From: Candidatus Sumerlaeota bacterium
GTDB taxonomy: Bacteria > Sumerlaeota > Sumerlaeia > SLMS01 > JAHLLQ01
NCBI GenBank assembly: GCA_021772755.1
Contig: JAJFLJ010000134.1
Span: forward strand, 1-32,127
DNA length: 32,127 nt
Reading direction: 5' to 3'
A model generated the notes under the pieces. It had not been told where the DNA came from. It did not search any database and worked only from the letters and a program-made list of their open reading frames with translations. This document shows, in pieces, positions 9,184 through 15,967 of this stretch. Within the stretch, counting starts at the first letter, position 1. The number at the start of each line of letters is the position of its first letter. The position numbers and the translations under genes are program-made.

Positions 9184-9648
9184 ATGAAAGCTCAGTCCAC
9201 CACGATGCCGAACACGGTCGAGAAGGCCGAGACCTGGTATCACGTCGATGCCGAAGGTCTGGTGGTTGGCCGCCTTGCGGCCCGCCTCGCCAAGCTCATC
9301 CGCGGCAAGATGGAACCGGATTTCGCGCCCCACGCGAACCCCAAGATTCACGTCGTGATCACGAACGCGGAAAAGGTCGTCTTCACCGGCAACAAGCTTC
9401 GCGACAAGATCTACTACCACCACTCCGGATGGCGGACGGGAATCAAGGCGAAGGCCGCAGGCAAGATGCTGGCCGAGAAGCCCGAAGAGGTTCTCCGCAA
9501 GGCCATCTACGGAATGCTTCCGAAGAACAGGCTCGGTTCGGTCCTCAACCGCAACATCCGCATCTACGCCGGTGCCGAGCACCCCCACGAGTCCCAGAAC
9601 CCCCAGACCCTCCAGATCCAAACGCGCAAGCCGCGCGCGGCGGCCTGA
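9184..9648 (+). CDS. rplM: 50S ribosomal protein L13
   Basis: L13 is an early-assembly protein of the large subunit. The 154-residue product has the core of the family: WYHVDAEGLVVGRLAARLAK near residue 20, the helix with HVVITNAEKVVFTGNKLRDK, the YYHHSGWRTGIK segment and the signature GMLPKNRLGSVLNRN followed by IYAGAEHPHESQNP. The N-terminus has about 15 extra residues before the conserved WYVVDA-like block. The start at 9184 is fixed by AAGGATG 9 nt upstream. It is followed by rpsI after 35 nt in the universal L13-S9 order, and the pair ends in a clear terminator. Confidence 0.98.
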   Translation: MKAQSTTMPNTVEKAETWYHVDAEGLVVGRLAARLAKLIRGKMEPDFAPHANPKIHVVITNAEKVVFTGNKLRDKIYYHHSGWRTGIKAKAAGKMLAEKPEEVLRKAIYGMLPKNRLGSVLNRNIRIYAGAEHPHESQNPQTLQIQTRKPRAAA

Positions 9649-9683
9649 CCGCCACAATCCCCTGACCCGCATCGGGAGTCGTT

Positions 9684-10085
9684 ATGTCAGACAAGCTTGA
9701 GCAGTATCTCGGAACCGGACGCCGCAAGTGCTCCGTCGCCCGCGTCTATCTCCGCCCGGGCAAGGGCCGGTTCATGGTCAACGGCCGCGAAATCAAGGAC
9801 TACTTCGGCAACGTCTTCCGCTTCGAGGCGGTCAGCAAGTCGCCCCTGGTGACGACCGAAGCGGGCACCAAGTACGACGTCATCGTGAACGTCGTGGGCG
9901 GCGGCCCCGCCGGCCAGGCCGGCGCGATTCGCCACGGACTTTCCCGCGCGCTCATCCGCGCCAACGAGGGCAACCGCCCGCCGCTCAAGCGCGCCGGCTA
10001 CCTCACGCGCGACCCGCGCGTCGTCGAGCGCAAGAAGCCCGGCCTTCACAAGGCCCGCAAGGCGAGCCAGTTCTCCAAGCGCTGA
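9684..10085 (+). CDS. rpsI: 30S ribosomal protein S9
   Basis: S9 binds the head of the small subunit, and its C-terminal tail reaches the P-site tRNA. The 133-residue protein has the family start [21 protein letters not shown], the loop [21 protein letters not shown] and the basic tail [20 protein letters not shown], ending in QFSKR (the universal S9 end is S-K-R). GGGAGTCGTT precedes the ATG. It lies directly downstream of rplM and is the last gene of the unit. Confidence 0.98.
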   Translation: MSDKLEQYLGTGRRKCSVARVYLRPGKGRFMVNGREIKDYFGNVFRFEAVSKSPLVTTEAGTKYDVIVNVVGGGPAGQAGAIRHGLSRALIRANEGNRPPLKRAGYLTRDPRVVERKKPGLHKARKASQFSKR

Positions 10086-10111
10086 CCGCCGCGCCAACCA
10101 CCGAAACGCCG

Positions 10112-10141
10112 AACGCCTCCCGCAAACGCGGGGGGCGTTTT
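10112..10141 (+). terminator. Intrinsic terminator of the rplM-rpsI operon
   Basis: AACGCCTCCCGC pairs with GCGGGGGGCGTT (12 bp, one G-T pair) around an AAAC loop, and the stem runs into TTTT. It starts 27 nt after the rpsI stop codon. Confidence 0.88.
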
Positions 10142-10208
10142 CGCGTTCGAGCGCCCGTCGCAGCCGCCTGTCGGGATGTGGCCGATGCGCGGTATTGCTC
10201 AAGAAAGA

Positions 10209-10225
10209 CAGGCGCGGCGCGCCTG
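10209..10225. repeat. 7-bp hairpin with GGC loop
   Basis: CAGGCGC and GCGCCTG enclose GGC. It is the first member of the hairpin cluster. Confidence 0.7.
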
Positions 10226-10235
10226 GAGTCGATAG

Positions 10236-10267
10236 CCTGCGGTTGCCGCGTGAGCGGCTACCGCAGG
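10236..10267. repeat. 14-bp hairpin with GTGA loop
   Basis: CCTGCGGTTGCCGC pairs with GCGGCTACCGCAGG around GTGA, with one T-T mismatch. It is the longest stem of the cluster. Confidence 0.8.
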
Positions 10268-10284
10268 TCAGGCGGGCAGAGAGC

Positions 10285-10347
10285 CGAACCGCATCGCGGT
10301 TCGACGGGTTGGACACGGAAGAATATCGAACCGCGATGCGGTTCGAT
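10285..10347. repeat. Pair of identical hairpins in inverted orientation
   Basis: CGAACCGC-ATC-GCGGTTCG at 10285-10303 is the exact reverse complement of CGAACCGC-GAT-GCGGTTCG at 10327-10345. The second is extended to a 10-bp stem (10325-10347). Two opposed copies of one 19-bp unit lie 23 bp apart. Confidence 0.85.
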
Positions 10348-10362
10348 GGTGACGTTCGCGTT

Positions 10363-10389
10363 CCTCTGGTTGCCTGCGGCAACCAGAGG
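10363..10389. repeat. 12-bp perfect hairpin with TGC loop
   Basis: CCTCTGGTTGCC and GGCAACCAGAGG enclose TGC. There is no T run on either side, so it is not an obvious intrinsic terminator. Confidence 0.8.
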
Positions 10390-10396
10390 CTATCAT

Positions 10397-10419
10397 CTCC
10401 AAGCGCGCTGCGCTTGGAG
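10397..10419. repeat. 10-bp perfect hairpin with GCT loop
   Basis: CTCCAAGCGC and GCGCTTGGAG enclose GCT. A shorter one, GGCGC-AGC-GCGCC, follows at 10426-10438. Confidence 0.8.
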
Positions 10420-10473
10420 CAACAGGGCGCAGCGCGCCAGAGGGGGCCGGTGACGTTCTCGTTTCCGGCCCCT

Positions 10474-10494
10474 GATAGCCGATAGCCGACAGCC
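10474..10494 (+). repeat. Three tandem heptamers related to those at 8901
   Basis: GATAGCC, GATAGCC, GACAGCC; shifted by two bases these read TAGCCGA, TAGCCGA, CAGCCAT, in the same YAGCC register as the last units of the array upstream of rplM. Confidence 0.75.
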
Positions 10495-10539
10495 ATTCGG
10501 CGTTTCTGCTCATGCCCCGCAGTCTCCGCCCCAAAGAAG

Positions 10540-10565
10540 GACGGCCCGCTGCGAAGCGGGCCGTC
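10540..10565 (-). terminator. Intrinsic terminator of the downstream metalloprotease gene
   Basis: GACGGCCCGCT and AGCGGGCCGTC form an 11-bp perfect stem with a 4-nt loop. On the minus strand it is followed by CTTCTTT. It starts 27 nt after the stop codon at 10593. Confidence 0.8.
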
Positions 10566-10592
10566 GTGTCCTGCGGGGAAGAGCGGATTCGG

Positions 10593-11915
10593 CTATTCGA
10601 CGCCGAACTGGTCGAGTTCCACGGGCACCAGGGCGCCGCCCCAGCCCATGGCGAGGAAGGCCGCCTGGGTGAGGGAGTCGTCCGGGCTCGGATCGGCGAT
10701 CGGCTCCATCAACTCGTGGGGCAGAAGCACCTCGTCCCAGTGCGAAACCGACGAGCCGGGAGTGAGAGAGAGCGGCGCGTACATGCGAACGCGCCCGCCG
10801 CTTCCCGTTCCGGAGGTGAGGGGAAGCGAGGCGGCCAGCGCCGTTACCCCGGCGTCGTCCCACAGCAGATTGCCGTTGTTGACCATGGACGTGGAGCGCT
10901 GGCCGTCGGACATCGAGGGCCAGTCGCTGGGGGAAATGGTGGGATCGTAGAGGAACTGCATAAAGACGTCGTCGGAACCGAAAAACTTGCCGCCAGTTGC
11001 CGGCGTGCTGGTGGTTTCCGTATCGACGAAGGTCGAGAAACAAAGACCGTGGGCGACCTCGTGCTTGAAGGTGTCGAAGAAATCGAGTTCCGTCGAGGTG
11101 GGACTGCCGTCGTAGCCGTAGTACCAGTCGATACTGGTGACACCGAGTCCTCCCACGCTCACGCACGAGGGATTGTTGTCCATATCGCTGTTGAAGGAGG
11201 AAAAAATGTCGGACTCGACTCCGTCGTTGTCTTGGTTGGCGATGGAGTTGGCCAGCGCCTGGTGATACCAGGTGTTGATGAAGGGTGCGGAGGATCCGCC
11301 ACCGGCAGGCGCCCAGTTTCCATGAACGGTGTTGGTTCCCGCAGAGCCGAGCACCCCGCCACCCGCATTGCAGGGGAGGGCGGCCCAATCGACCTCGACC
11401 TCGATGTCGATGTTCGACTGCACCCTGTCGGCCCAGTAGGAAAGCGCCTCGGTCATCGCGTTGGCTCTCTGGGCCCCCAGAGTCACGCCCGGGTTGCCGC
11501 CTTCCGGCGTGGCGGCGGTCCCGTCGTTGACGCCTTCGCCGCCGCCATCGAGCGAGACGATGATGAAGTTGGAGTAGGGCGCGGCCTTGGCTCCGCCGCG
11601 GGGCTGGATCGGAATCGTGGCGACGACGGTCCGGGTCTTGGCGGGCGCCGCATGATCGACCAGGGTGGCGCTTATGGCGCCGCTCTTCTCGGTGCTGACG
11701 ACCCACTCGTAGTCGTGCTTCGCGGCCTCGGCCGCCATCAGCGATTCGAGTTCGCCGGGGTTGGGGGCGCGCAGGCCTTCGGGGCCGACGAAGATGGTGG
11801 AGGCGTCGCGACCGGGGGTAAGCTGCTGGCAGACGGCGCCGGTGCTTTGCGCATGGAGCGCGAGGGGGGAGGCGGCGAGAATGCCGGCCGCCAGTGCAAA
11901 ACGAGTCGTTTTCAT
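10593..11915 (-). CDS. Secreted zinc metalloprotease, paralog 1
   Basis: The track extends this ORF to 12386, into the neighbouring gene; the real start is the ATG at 11915 (MKTTRFALAAGILAASPLALHAQ), which opens a Sec signal peptide and has TGGAG about 9 nt upstream. The mature part of the 440-residue protein holds FDTFKHEVAHGLCFSTFVD (HExxH, the zinc-binding and catalytic helix) and, about 115 residues on, SSVSHWDEVLLPHELMEP, whose His is a likely third zinc ligand in the leishmanolysin manner. The end SLTQAAFLAMGWGG is also typical of that group. The conserved CNAGGGVLGSAG and WYYGYDG blocks are shared with the gene upstream. It differs from its paralog in having Cys for Gly after the HExxH (HGLCF against HGLGF). 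Substrate unknown. Confidence 0.88.
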   Translation of the reverse strand: MKTTRFALAAGILAASPLALHAQSTGAVCQQLTPGRDASTIFVGPEGLRAPNPGELESLMAAEAAKHDYEWVVSTEKSGAISATLVDHAAPAKTRTVVATIPIQPRGGAKAAPYSNFIIVSLDGGGEGVNDGTAATPEGGNPGVTLGAQRANAMTEALSYWADRVQSNIDIEVEVDWAALPCNAGGGVLGSAGTNTVHGNWAPAGGGSSAPFINTWYHQALANSIANQDNDGVESDIFSSFNSDMDNNPSCVSVGGLGVTSIDWYYGYDGSPTSTELDFFDTFKHEVAHGLCFSTFVDTETTSTPATGGKFFGSDDVFMQFLYDPTISPSDWPSMSDGQRSTSMVNNGNLLWDDAGVTALAASLPLTSGTGSGGRVRMYAPLSLTPGSSVSHWDEVLLPHELMEPIADPSPDDSLTQAAFLAMGWGGALVPVELDQFGVE

Positions 11916-11991
11916 GGATCGTTTCTCCACGGAGAGTTTCAGAGGGGATGCGAAATCCTCCCCCGCCCGGATTGCGGCGGAAGGGGGCGCG

Positions 11992-12000
11992 TCCCACTTC
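11992..12000 (-). promoter_or_regulatory. Motif GAAGTGGGA shared by both metalloprotease leaders
   Basis: GAAGTGGGA on the minus strand begins 77 nt upstream of the paralog 1 start. The same nonamer is 78 nt upstream of the paralog 2 start. The near-equal position suggests a retained promoter or operator element. Confidence 0.4.
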
Positions 12001-12060
12001 TGAGCGTTACCGCCGAAATCAGCACGACGAACCCCGGTTTCGTCAACTCCAATGCATACG

Positions 12061-12089
12061 AAAAGGCCCGCCGGTGATCTGGCGGGCCT
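12061..12089 (-). terminator. Intrinsic terminator after metalloprotease paralog 2
   Basis: AGGCCCGCC and GGCGGGCCT form a 9-bp stem with an 8-nt loop. On the minus strand the stem runs into TTTTC. It begins 30 nt after the stop codon, so the two protease genes are probably transcribed separately. Confidence 0.8.
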
Positions 12090-12118
12090 CTTGGCGAATC
12101 CCGAAACGATGCGGGAGA

Positions 12119-13375
12119 TCAGTACTCCTGCCACTCTCCGACCGCCGAGGGGCCGAGATCGCCGGTCCAGCCCATGCCCTCGAAGGCCAGCTGGGTCAGC
12201 GTATCGTCGGGGGTCGGGTCGGCGATGGGCTCCATCAGCTCGTGGGGGAAGAGGACCTCGTCCCAGTGCGAGACGGAGGAGCCGGGGGCCAGGCTGGCGG
12301 GGGCGTACATGCGAACGCGACCGCCCGCGCCGATTCCCGAGGAGAGCCGCGAGGCAGCCTCCGCCGTGACGGTCGCCATGTCCCAAAGCAGGTTGCCGTT
12401 GTTCGTGGCCGACCCCATGCGCTGGGCATTGCTCATCGAGGGCCAGTCGCTGGGGGAGACGGTGGGGTCGTAGAGGAACTGCATGAAGACGTCGTCCAGA
12501 CCGCCGCTCTTCACCCCCGTGGCGGTGTTGACGTATGTCGAGAAGCCCAGACCGTGGGCCATCTCGTGCTTGAAGGTGTCGAAGAAGTCGATGTCTCCCC
12601 CGAAATTGCCGTCGTAGCCGTAGTACCAGTTCGTGCCGGTCAGGCAGCTGTTATTGTTATCGACGGAGGAATTGAAGCTGGCGAAGATCTCGGGATCGGA
12701 CCCGAAAAGATCGGTGCCGGCGAAGGAGTTGGCCAGCGGGTCGTGGTAGAGGGTGCTGGCGGCGGGGGCGCCGCCGAAGTCGCTTGCCGCCAGGGCGCCG
12801 GCACTGCCAAGAACGCCGCCACCGGAATTGCAGGTCAGCGGTTCCCAGTCCACCTCGACGTTGATGTCGACGGTGCTGTTGAGCTTGCCGCCCCAGTAGA
12901 GGGCCGCCTGCTGCATGGCGTTGGCGCGCTGCTGGCCGATGGTCGTACCCGGATTGCCCCCGACGGCTGCGCGGGCGGTCGGGTCGTTGACGCCTTCGCC
13001 GCCGCCATCCACGGAGAGGATGACGAAGTTGGCGAGGCCCTTGGCGCCGCCTGTGCCGATCGGTGCGGTGGCCACGACGTAGGGGGCTTCGCCACCCTTC
13101 TTCGCCGTGCTCTTGATGCTGAGGCGCGTGATGCCGGACTTCATCACCAGCGTCTCGGTCTGGAACGCGGCGCGGGCCCGTTCCTGTTCCAGCAGACTGC
13201 TCACCTCTTCCGCCGACGCCGCGCGGGAATTGCCGTCCGCATCGACGAACGCCATCGGCGATTCGACGCCGGGGACGAGCTGCTGGCACACGACATGGGT
13301 TCCGCCGCCAAGAGCGGCGAGCGGCGACGCGGCCATGATGCCGACCGCGACGATGGAACGAATGGAACACTTCAT
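12119..13375 (-). CDS. Secreted zinc metalloprotease, paralog 2
   Basis: The start is the ATG at 13375 (MKCSIRSIVAVGIMAASPLAALGGG), with GGAGG 7 nt upstream; the longer track ORF from 13615 lacks a signal peptide and reaches into the divergent glycosyltransferase leader. The 418-residue precursor has FFDTFKHEMAHGLGFSTYV (HExxHGLGF) and VSHWDEVLFPHELMEPIADP, then LTQLAFEGMGWTG. It aligns with paralog 1 along its whole length: VCQQLVPG, SVDGGGEGVND, NVEVDWEPLTCNSGGG, NWYYGYDG and DVFMQFLYDPTVSPSDWPSM all have close counterparts. The two thus arose by tandem duplication. It is exported by Sec and presumably acts outside the cytoplasm. The family resembles M8-like metzincins, but I cannot assign it precisely. 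Confidence 0.88.
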   Translation of the reverse strand: MKCSIRSIVAVGIMAASPLAALGGGTHVVCQQLVPGVESPMAFVDADGNSRAASAEEVSSLLEQERARAAFQTETLVMKSGITRLSIKSTAKKGGEAPYVVATAPIGTGGAKGLANFVILSVDGGGEGVNDPTARAAVGGNPGTTIGQQRANAMQQAALYWGGKLNSTVDINVEVDWEPLTCNSGGGVLGSAGALAASDFGGAPAASTLYHDPLANSFAGTDLFGSDPEIFASFNSSVDNNNSCLTGTNWYYGYDGNFGGDIDFFDTFKHEMAHGLGFSTYVNTATGVKSGGLDDVFMQFLYDPTVSPSDWPSMSNAQRMGSATNNGNLLWDMATVTAEAASRLSSGIGAGGRVRMYAPASLAPGSSVSHWDEVLFPHELMEPIADPTPDDTLTQLAFEGMGWTGDLGPSAVGEWQEY

Positions 13376-13452
13376 GGAGAATCCTCCAAACCTGGAATGT
13401 GTCCTTCGGCTGCGCCACGGAAACGAATCCGTAACCGCAAGGGACGACAGGC

Positions 13453-13461
13453 TCCCACTTC
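13453..13461 (-). promoter_or_regulatory. Second copy of the GAAGTGGGA leader motif
   Basis: It lies 78 nt upstream of the paralog 2 start on the minus strand and matches the nonamer in the paralog 1 leader. A nearby TCGGCGG is also present in both leaders. Confidence 0.4.
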
Positions 13462-13574
13462 CGCCGATAAGAACGAGAATGCGAATGGGGGAGGACTTCG
13501 TGGCGGTCAAGGCCAGAACTTCCGTCCGAATCCGAATTGTGCCCGAGCCCGTCGCACACCCCCATTGGCGCGCC

Positions 13575-15158
13575 ATGCCGAGCCAACCCCCTTCCGAAAG
13601 TGCATACACAGCCACGTTGCTGCGGATCGCGGTTCCGTTGCTGCTGGTGGCGGCGGCGTTGCGGTTCTGGAGCCTCGGATCGGTTCCGCCGGGACTGTTT
13701 CGCGACGAGGTGGAGAAAGGCTGGACCGCGCTGGAACTCTGGCAGACGGGTCGCCAGGGCTACGTCGCCACGGACGGAACGTTCGTGGTGTCGCGGCTTC
13801 TGCCGGTCTTTACCGACGCGGTCGGCGTGAAGACCTCGGCGGTGTACCAGTACATGACGGCGCCGGTCGTGGGCCTGTTCGGACTTTCGCCCTTTACGAC
13901 GCGGTTCGTCGCGGCGCTCGCGGGAACGCTGACGGCGCTGATGGCGATGCTTCTCGCGCTGCAACTCGCGCGCGGCGAGCCGAAGGCGGCGCTCTTCGCT
14001 GCTGCGGCCATGGCCTTCTGCGCCGTTTCGCCGACGCACGTTCTCTTCAGCCGGTGGGCGCAGCAGGGCGTCACCGTGCCGCTGTTCCTGACGGCGGGAC
14101 TGGCTCTGGCGATGTCGCTTCCCGCGATGGGCGAACGCCACCGCCGCGCGGCCGCCGCACTCGCGGGTCTTCTGCTGGCGCTCGCGTGCTATGCGTACGC
14201 GCCGGCGAGACTCGTCGTGCCGCTGGTCGTCGGGGGACTGCTGCTGGAGCTTCGGCTCTGGCGGCGCGAACCGGCCGCAGCGTGGAGGTTCGCATGGCCG
14301 GGGGCGGCGATCTTCGCGGTGGCGGCGTGCGCGCTCGTGGTGTTCACGCTCACCGGCGGTTCCGAACGTCTCGGACGCATTTCCGTCTTCGCGGGCGATC
14401 GCGGAGTCGCCGGCGGCGCGCTGCACTTCGTCGCGAACTACGCGAAGCACTTCGATCCGCGGTTTCTGTTTCTCTTCGGCGACGCCAATCCGCGCCACGC
14501 GATGCCGCTGGCGGGAATCGTCGCGTGGGCGGAGACGCCGTTCTTCCTCGCGGGACTGGCGACGCTGGCGAACCTTCGCCGGCGCGGAAGCGTCCTGTTG
14601 CTCGTCTGGCTGCTGGCGGCGCCGGTCGCCGCGGCACTGACGAACGACGGCGTGCCGCACGCATTGCGCTCGATTCTCCTGTTTCCCGTCGTGCATCTGA
14701 TCGCCGCGCGCGGCGTGGTTCTTCTCGCCGAACGGACGTCGCCGCGCGTCGCCGCGACGTGCGCGGGCGCGTGTTGTCTGGCGACGCTGGCGCTCTGCGT
14801 CGTGGCGATGAAGACGAAGGTCGCGCGCGACGCGGCGTCCTGGCAGTACGGCGTGCTGGAGGCGATGGACGCGATGTGGCGCGCGAATCCGCAGGGGCCG
14901 AACGCGCTCGGCGCCGAAGTGCCCTACGCGCACTACTACGTTCTCTTCTTCGAGCGCCCCTCCGCTGCGGCGTGGCACGAGGAGGGGCCGGCCGTTCTGC
15001 GCACGGCGATCCTCGCTCCGGGTGGAACCATGCCGGAGGGCGCGCTGGTGGCGAGGCCGAACTACGACCTCTTCGGGCGGGCGGGGGAGCTCGACGTGCG
15101 CGGACTCTCGGGCGACGAAACGGCGCCGCCGGTCATGACGATCCGTCCGGCGCGATAG
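13575..15158 (+). CDS. GT39/ArnT-like polytopic membrane glycosyltransferase
   Basis: The 527-residue product has about eleven hydrophobic helices. Its first exoplasmic loop reads LGSVPPGLFRDEVEKGWTALEL; the acidic pair after the first helix is the catalytic-site hallmark of GT-C enzymes (PMT, ArnT and dolichyl- or undecaprenyl-phosphate-mannose users). Such enzymes move a sugar from a polyprenyl-phosphate carrier to a protein or lipid at the outer face of the inner membrane. The chosen ATG (MPSQPPSESAYTATLL) sits right before helix 1 but has no clear ribosome site. An in-frame GTG at 13500 is preceded by GGGGGAGGA and may be the true start, adding 25 residues. The gene converges on the SDR gene with 1 nt between stop codons. 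The acceptor is unknown. Confidence 0.8.
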   Translation: MPSQPPSESAYTATLLRIAVPLLLVAAALRFWSLGSVPPGLFRDEVEKGWTALELWQTGRQGYVATDGTFVVSRLLPVFTDAVGVKTSAVYQYMTAPVVGLFGLSPFTTRFVAALAGTLTALMAMLLALQLARGEPKAALFAAAAMAFCAVSPTHVLFSRWAQQGVTVPLFLTAGLALAMSLPAMGERHRRAAAALAGLLLALACYAYAPARLVVPLVVGGLLLELRLWRREPAAAWRFAWPGAAIFAVAACALVVFTLTGGSERLGRISVFAGDRGVAGGALHFVANYAKHFDPRFLFLFGDANPRHAMPLAGIVAWAETPFFLAGLATLANLRRRGSVLLLVWLLAAPVAAALTNDGVPHALRSILLFPVVHLIAARGVVLLAERTSPRVAATCAGACCLATLALCVVAMKTKVARDAASWQYGVLEAMDAMWRANPQGPNALGAEVPYAHYYVLFFERPSAAAWHEEGPAVLRTAILAPGGTMPEGALVARPNYDLFGRAGELDVRGLSGDETAPPVMTIRPAR

Positions 15159-15159
15159 G

Positions 15160-15903
15160 TCAGATGCCGAGCTTGCGGAAGATGAATCCGGGGATGTGGC
15201 GAATCACGAGCATGATGTAGCGCCAGCGGCGGGGGACGTAGACCTCCCCCTTCGCGGGCTTTGCGATGGCGGCGACGATGCGGCGGGCGGCTTCCCCGGC
15301 GGAGATCATGAAGGGCATGTCGCCGAGCTGCGCGGTCATCGGCGTCGCGACGGGGCCGGGCTTGATCGTGATGACGGACACGCCGAAGGCGGCCAGGCGG
15401 TTGCGCAGCGCTTCGAGAAAGATCGCCTGCGCGCCCTTGCTGGCGTTGTACCCGGGACGGTCCTTGCGGCCGCGGTCGCCGGCGACGGAACCGATGCCGC
15501 AGATCGTGCCGTTCTTCATTCGCGTGAACAGGTCGGCGGCCTCGTTCAGCCAGGCCATCATGCCGAGCAGGTTGACCTCCACCATCTGCAGGTCCTTCGC
15601 GAAGTCGTACTCGTCCGCCGCGACGTCGGGCATGACGCCGGCCGCGTAGACGATGGTGTCGAGGCCGTGAAGGTCGTCGACGATGCGGTCGAAGAGGGCG
15701 GGCACCTCGGCGTAGTTCGTGACATCGTGTTCGTAGACGAAGGCGCGGTCGTCGCCGATTTCGGCGGCGAGTTCGGCGAGCTGGTCCCCGCGCCGGGCGA
15801 CGAGCGCCACCATATAGCCCGCGCGCGCCAGGCGTTTGGCCACGGCGGCTCCGATGCCCGAGGAGGCACCCACGACGACTGCTCGTCTGCGCTCGAATTT
15901 CAT
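15160..15903 (-). CDS. Short-chain dehydrogenase/reductase
   Basis: The protein (247 residues) starts at MKFERRRAVVVGASSGIG; the track's extra 50 residues from 16053 overlap the glycosyltransferase gene and are not SDR-like. It has the Rossmann TGxxxGxG-type glycine motif (GASSGIG, residues 12-18), the YAAG counterpart of NNAG, a serine in CGIGSVAGD and the catalytic YNASK. It therefore is a classical NAD(P)-dependent oxidoreductase. The C-terminus VPRRWRYIMLVIRHIPGFIFRKLGI is basic and hydrophobic and may touch the membrane; a similar tail is seen in DprE2-like SDRs acting on polyprenyl-linked sugars, but that is only a hint. The gene lies 64 nt downstream of the GT4 gene and could be cotranscribed with it. 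Confidence 0.9.
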   Translation of the reverse strand: MKFERRRAVVVGASSGIGAAVAKRLARAGYMVALVARRGDQLAELAAEIGDDRAFVYEHDVTNYAEVPALFDRIVDDLHGLDTIVYAAGVMPDVAADEYDFAKDLQMVEVNLLGMMAWLNEAADLFTRMKNGTICGIGSVAGDRGRKDRPGYNASKGAQAIFLEALRNRLAAFGVSVITIKPGPVATPMTAQLGDMPFMISAGEAARRIVAAIAKPAKGEVYVPRRWRYIMLVIRHIPGFIFRKLGI

Positions 15904-15967
15904 GAAGTTTCGCTCCGAACGGAACGATCGTCGCGGAGCGCGGACGCCGGGGAAAGACAAAAGCCCT

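Larger units (their letters stand above)
10142..10539 (+). other. Non-coding stretch with a cluster of short perfect hairpins
   Basis: The stretch between the rpsI terminator and the metalloprotease terminator has no convincing gene: the ORFs through it on both strands are low-complexity and read through hairpins. It holds at least six small inverted repeats, mostly with 3-nt loops, and a three-unit heptad repeat (listed separately). It looks like a site where small palindromic elements accumulate. Confidence 0.7.

Noticed and set aside
11894-15220. 1108-residue plus ORF across the proteases and the GT39 gene
   Set aside because: Antisense to two proteases with HExxH and signal peptides, and out of frame with GT39.
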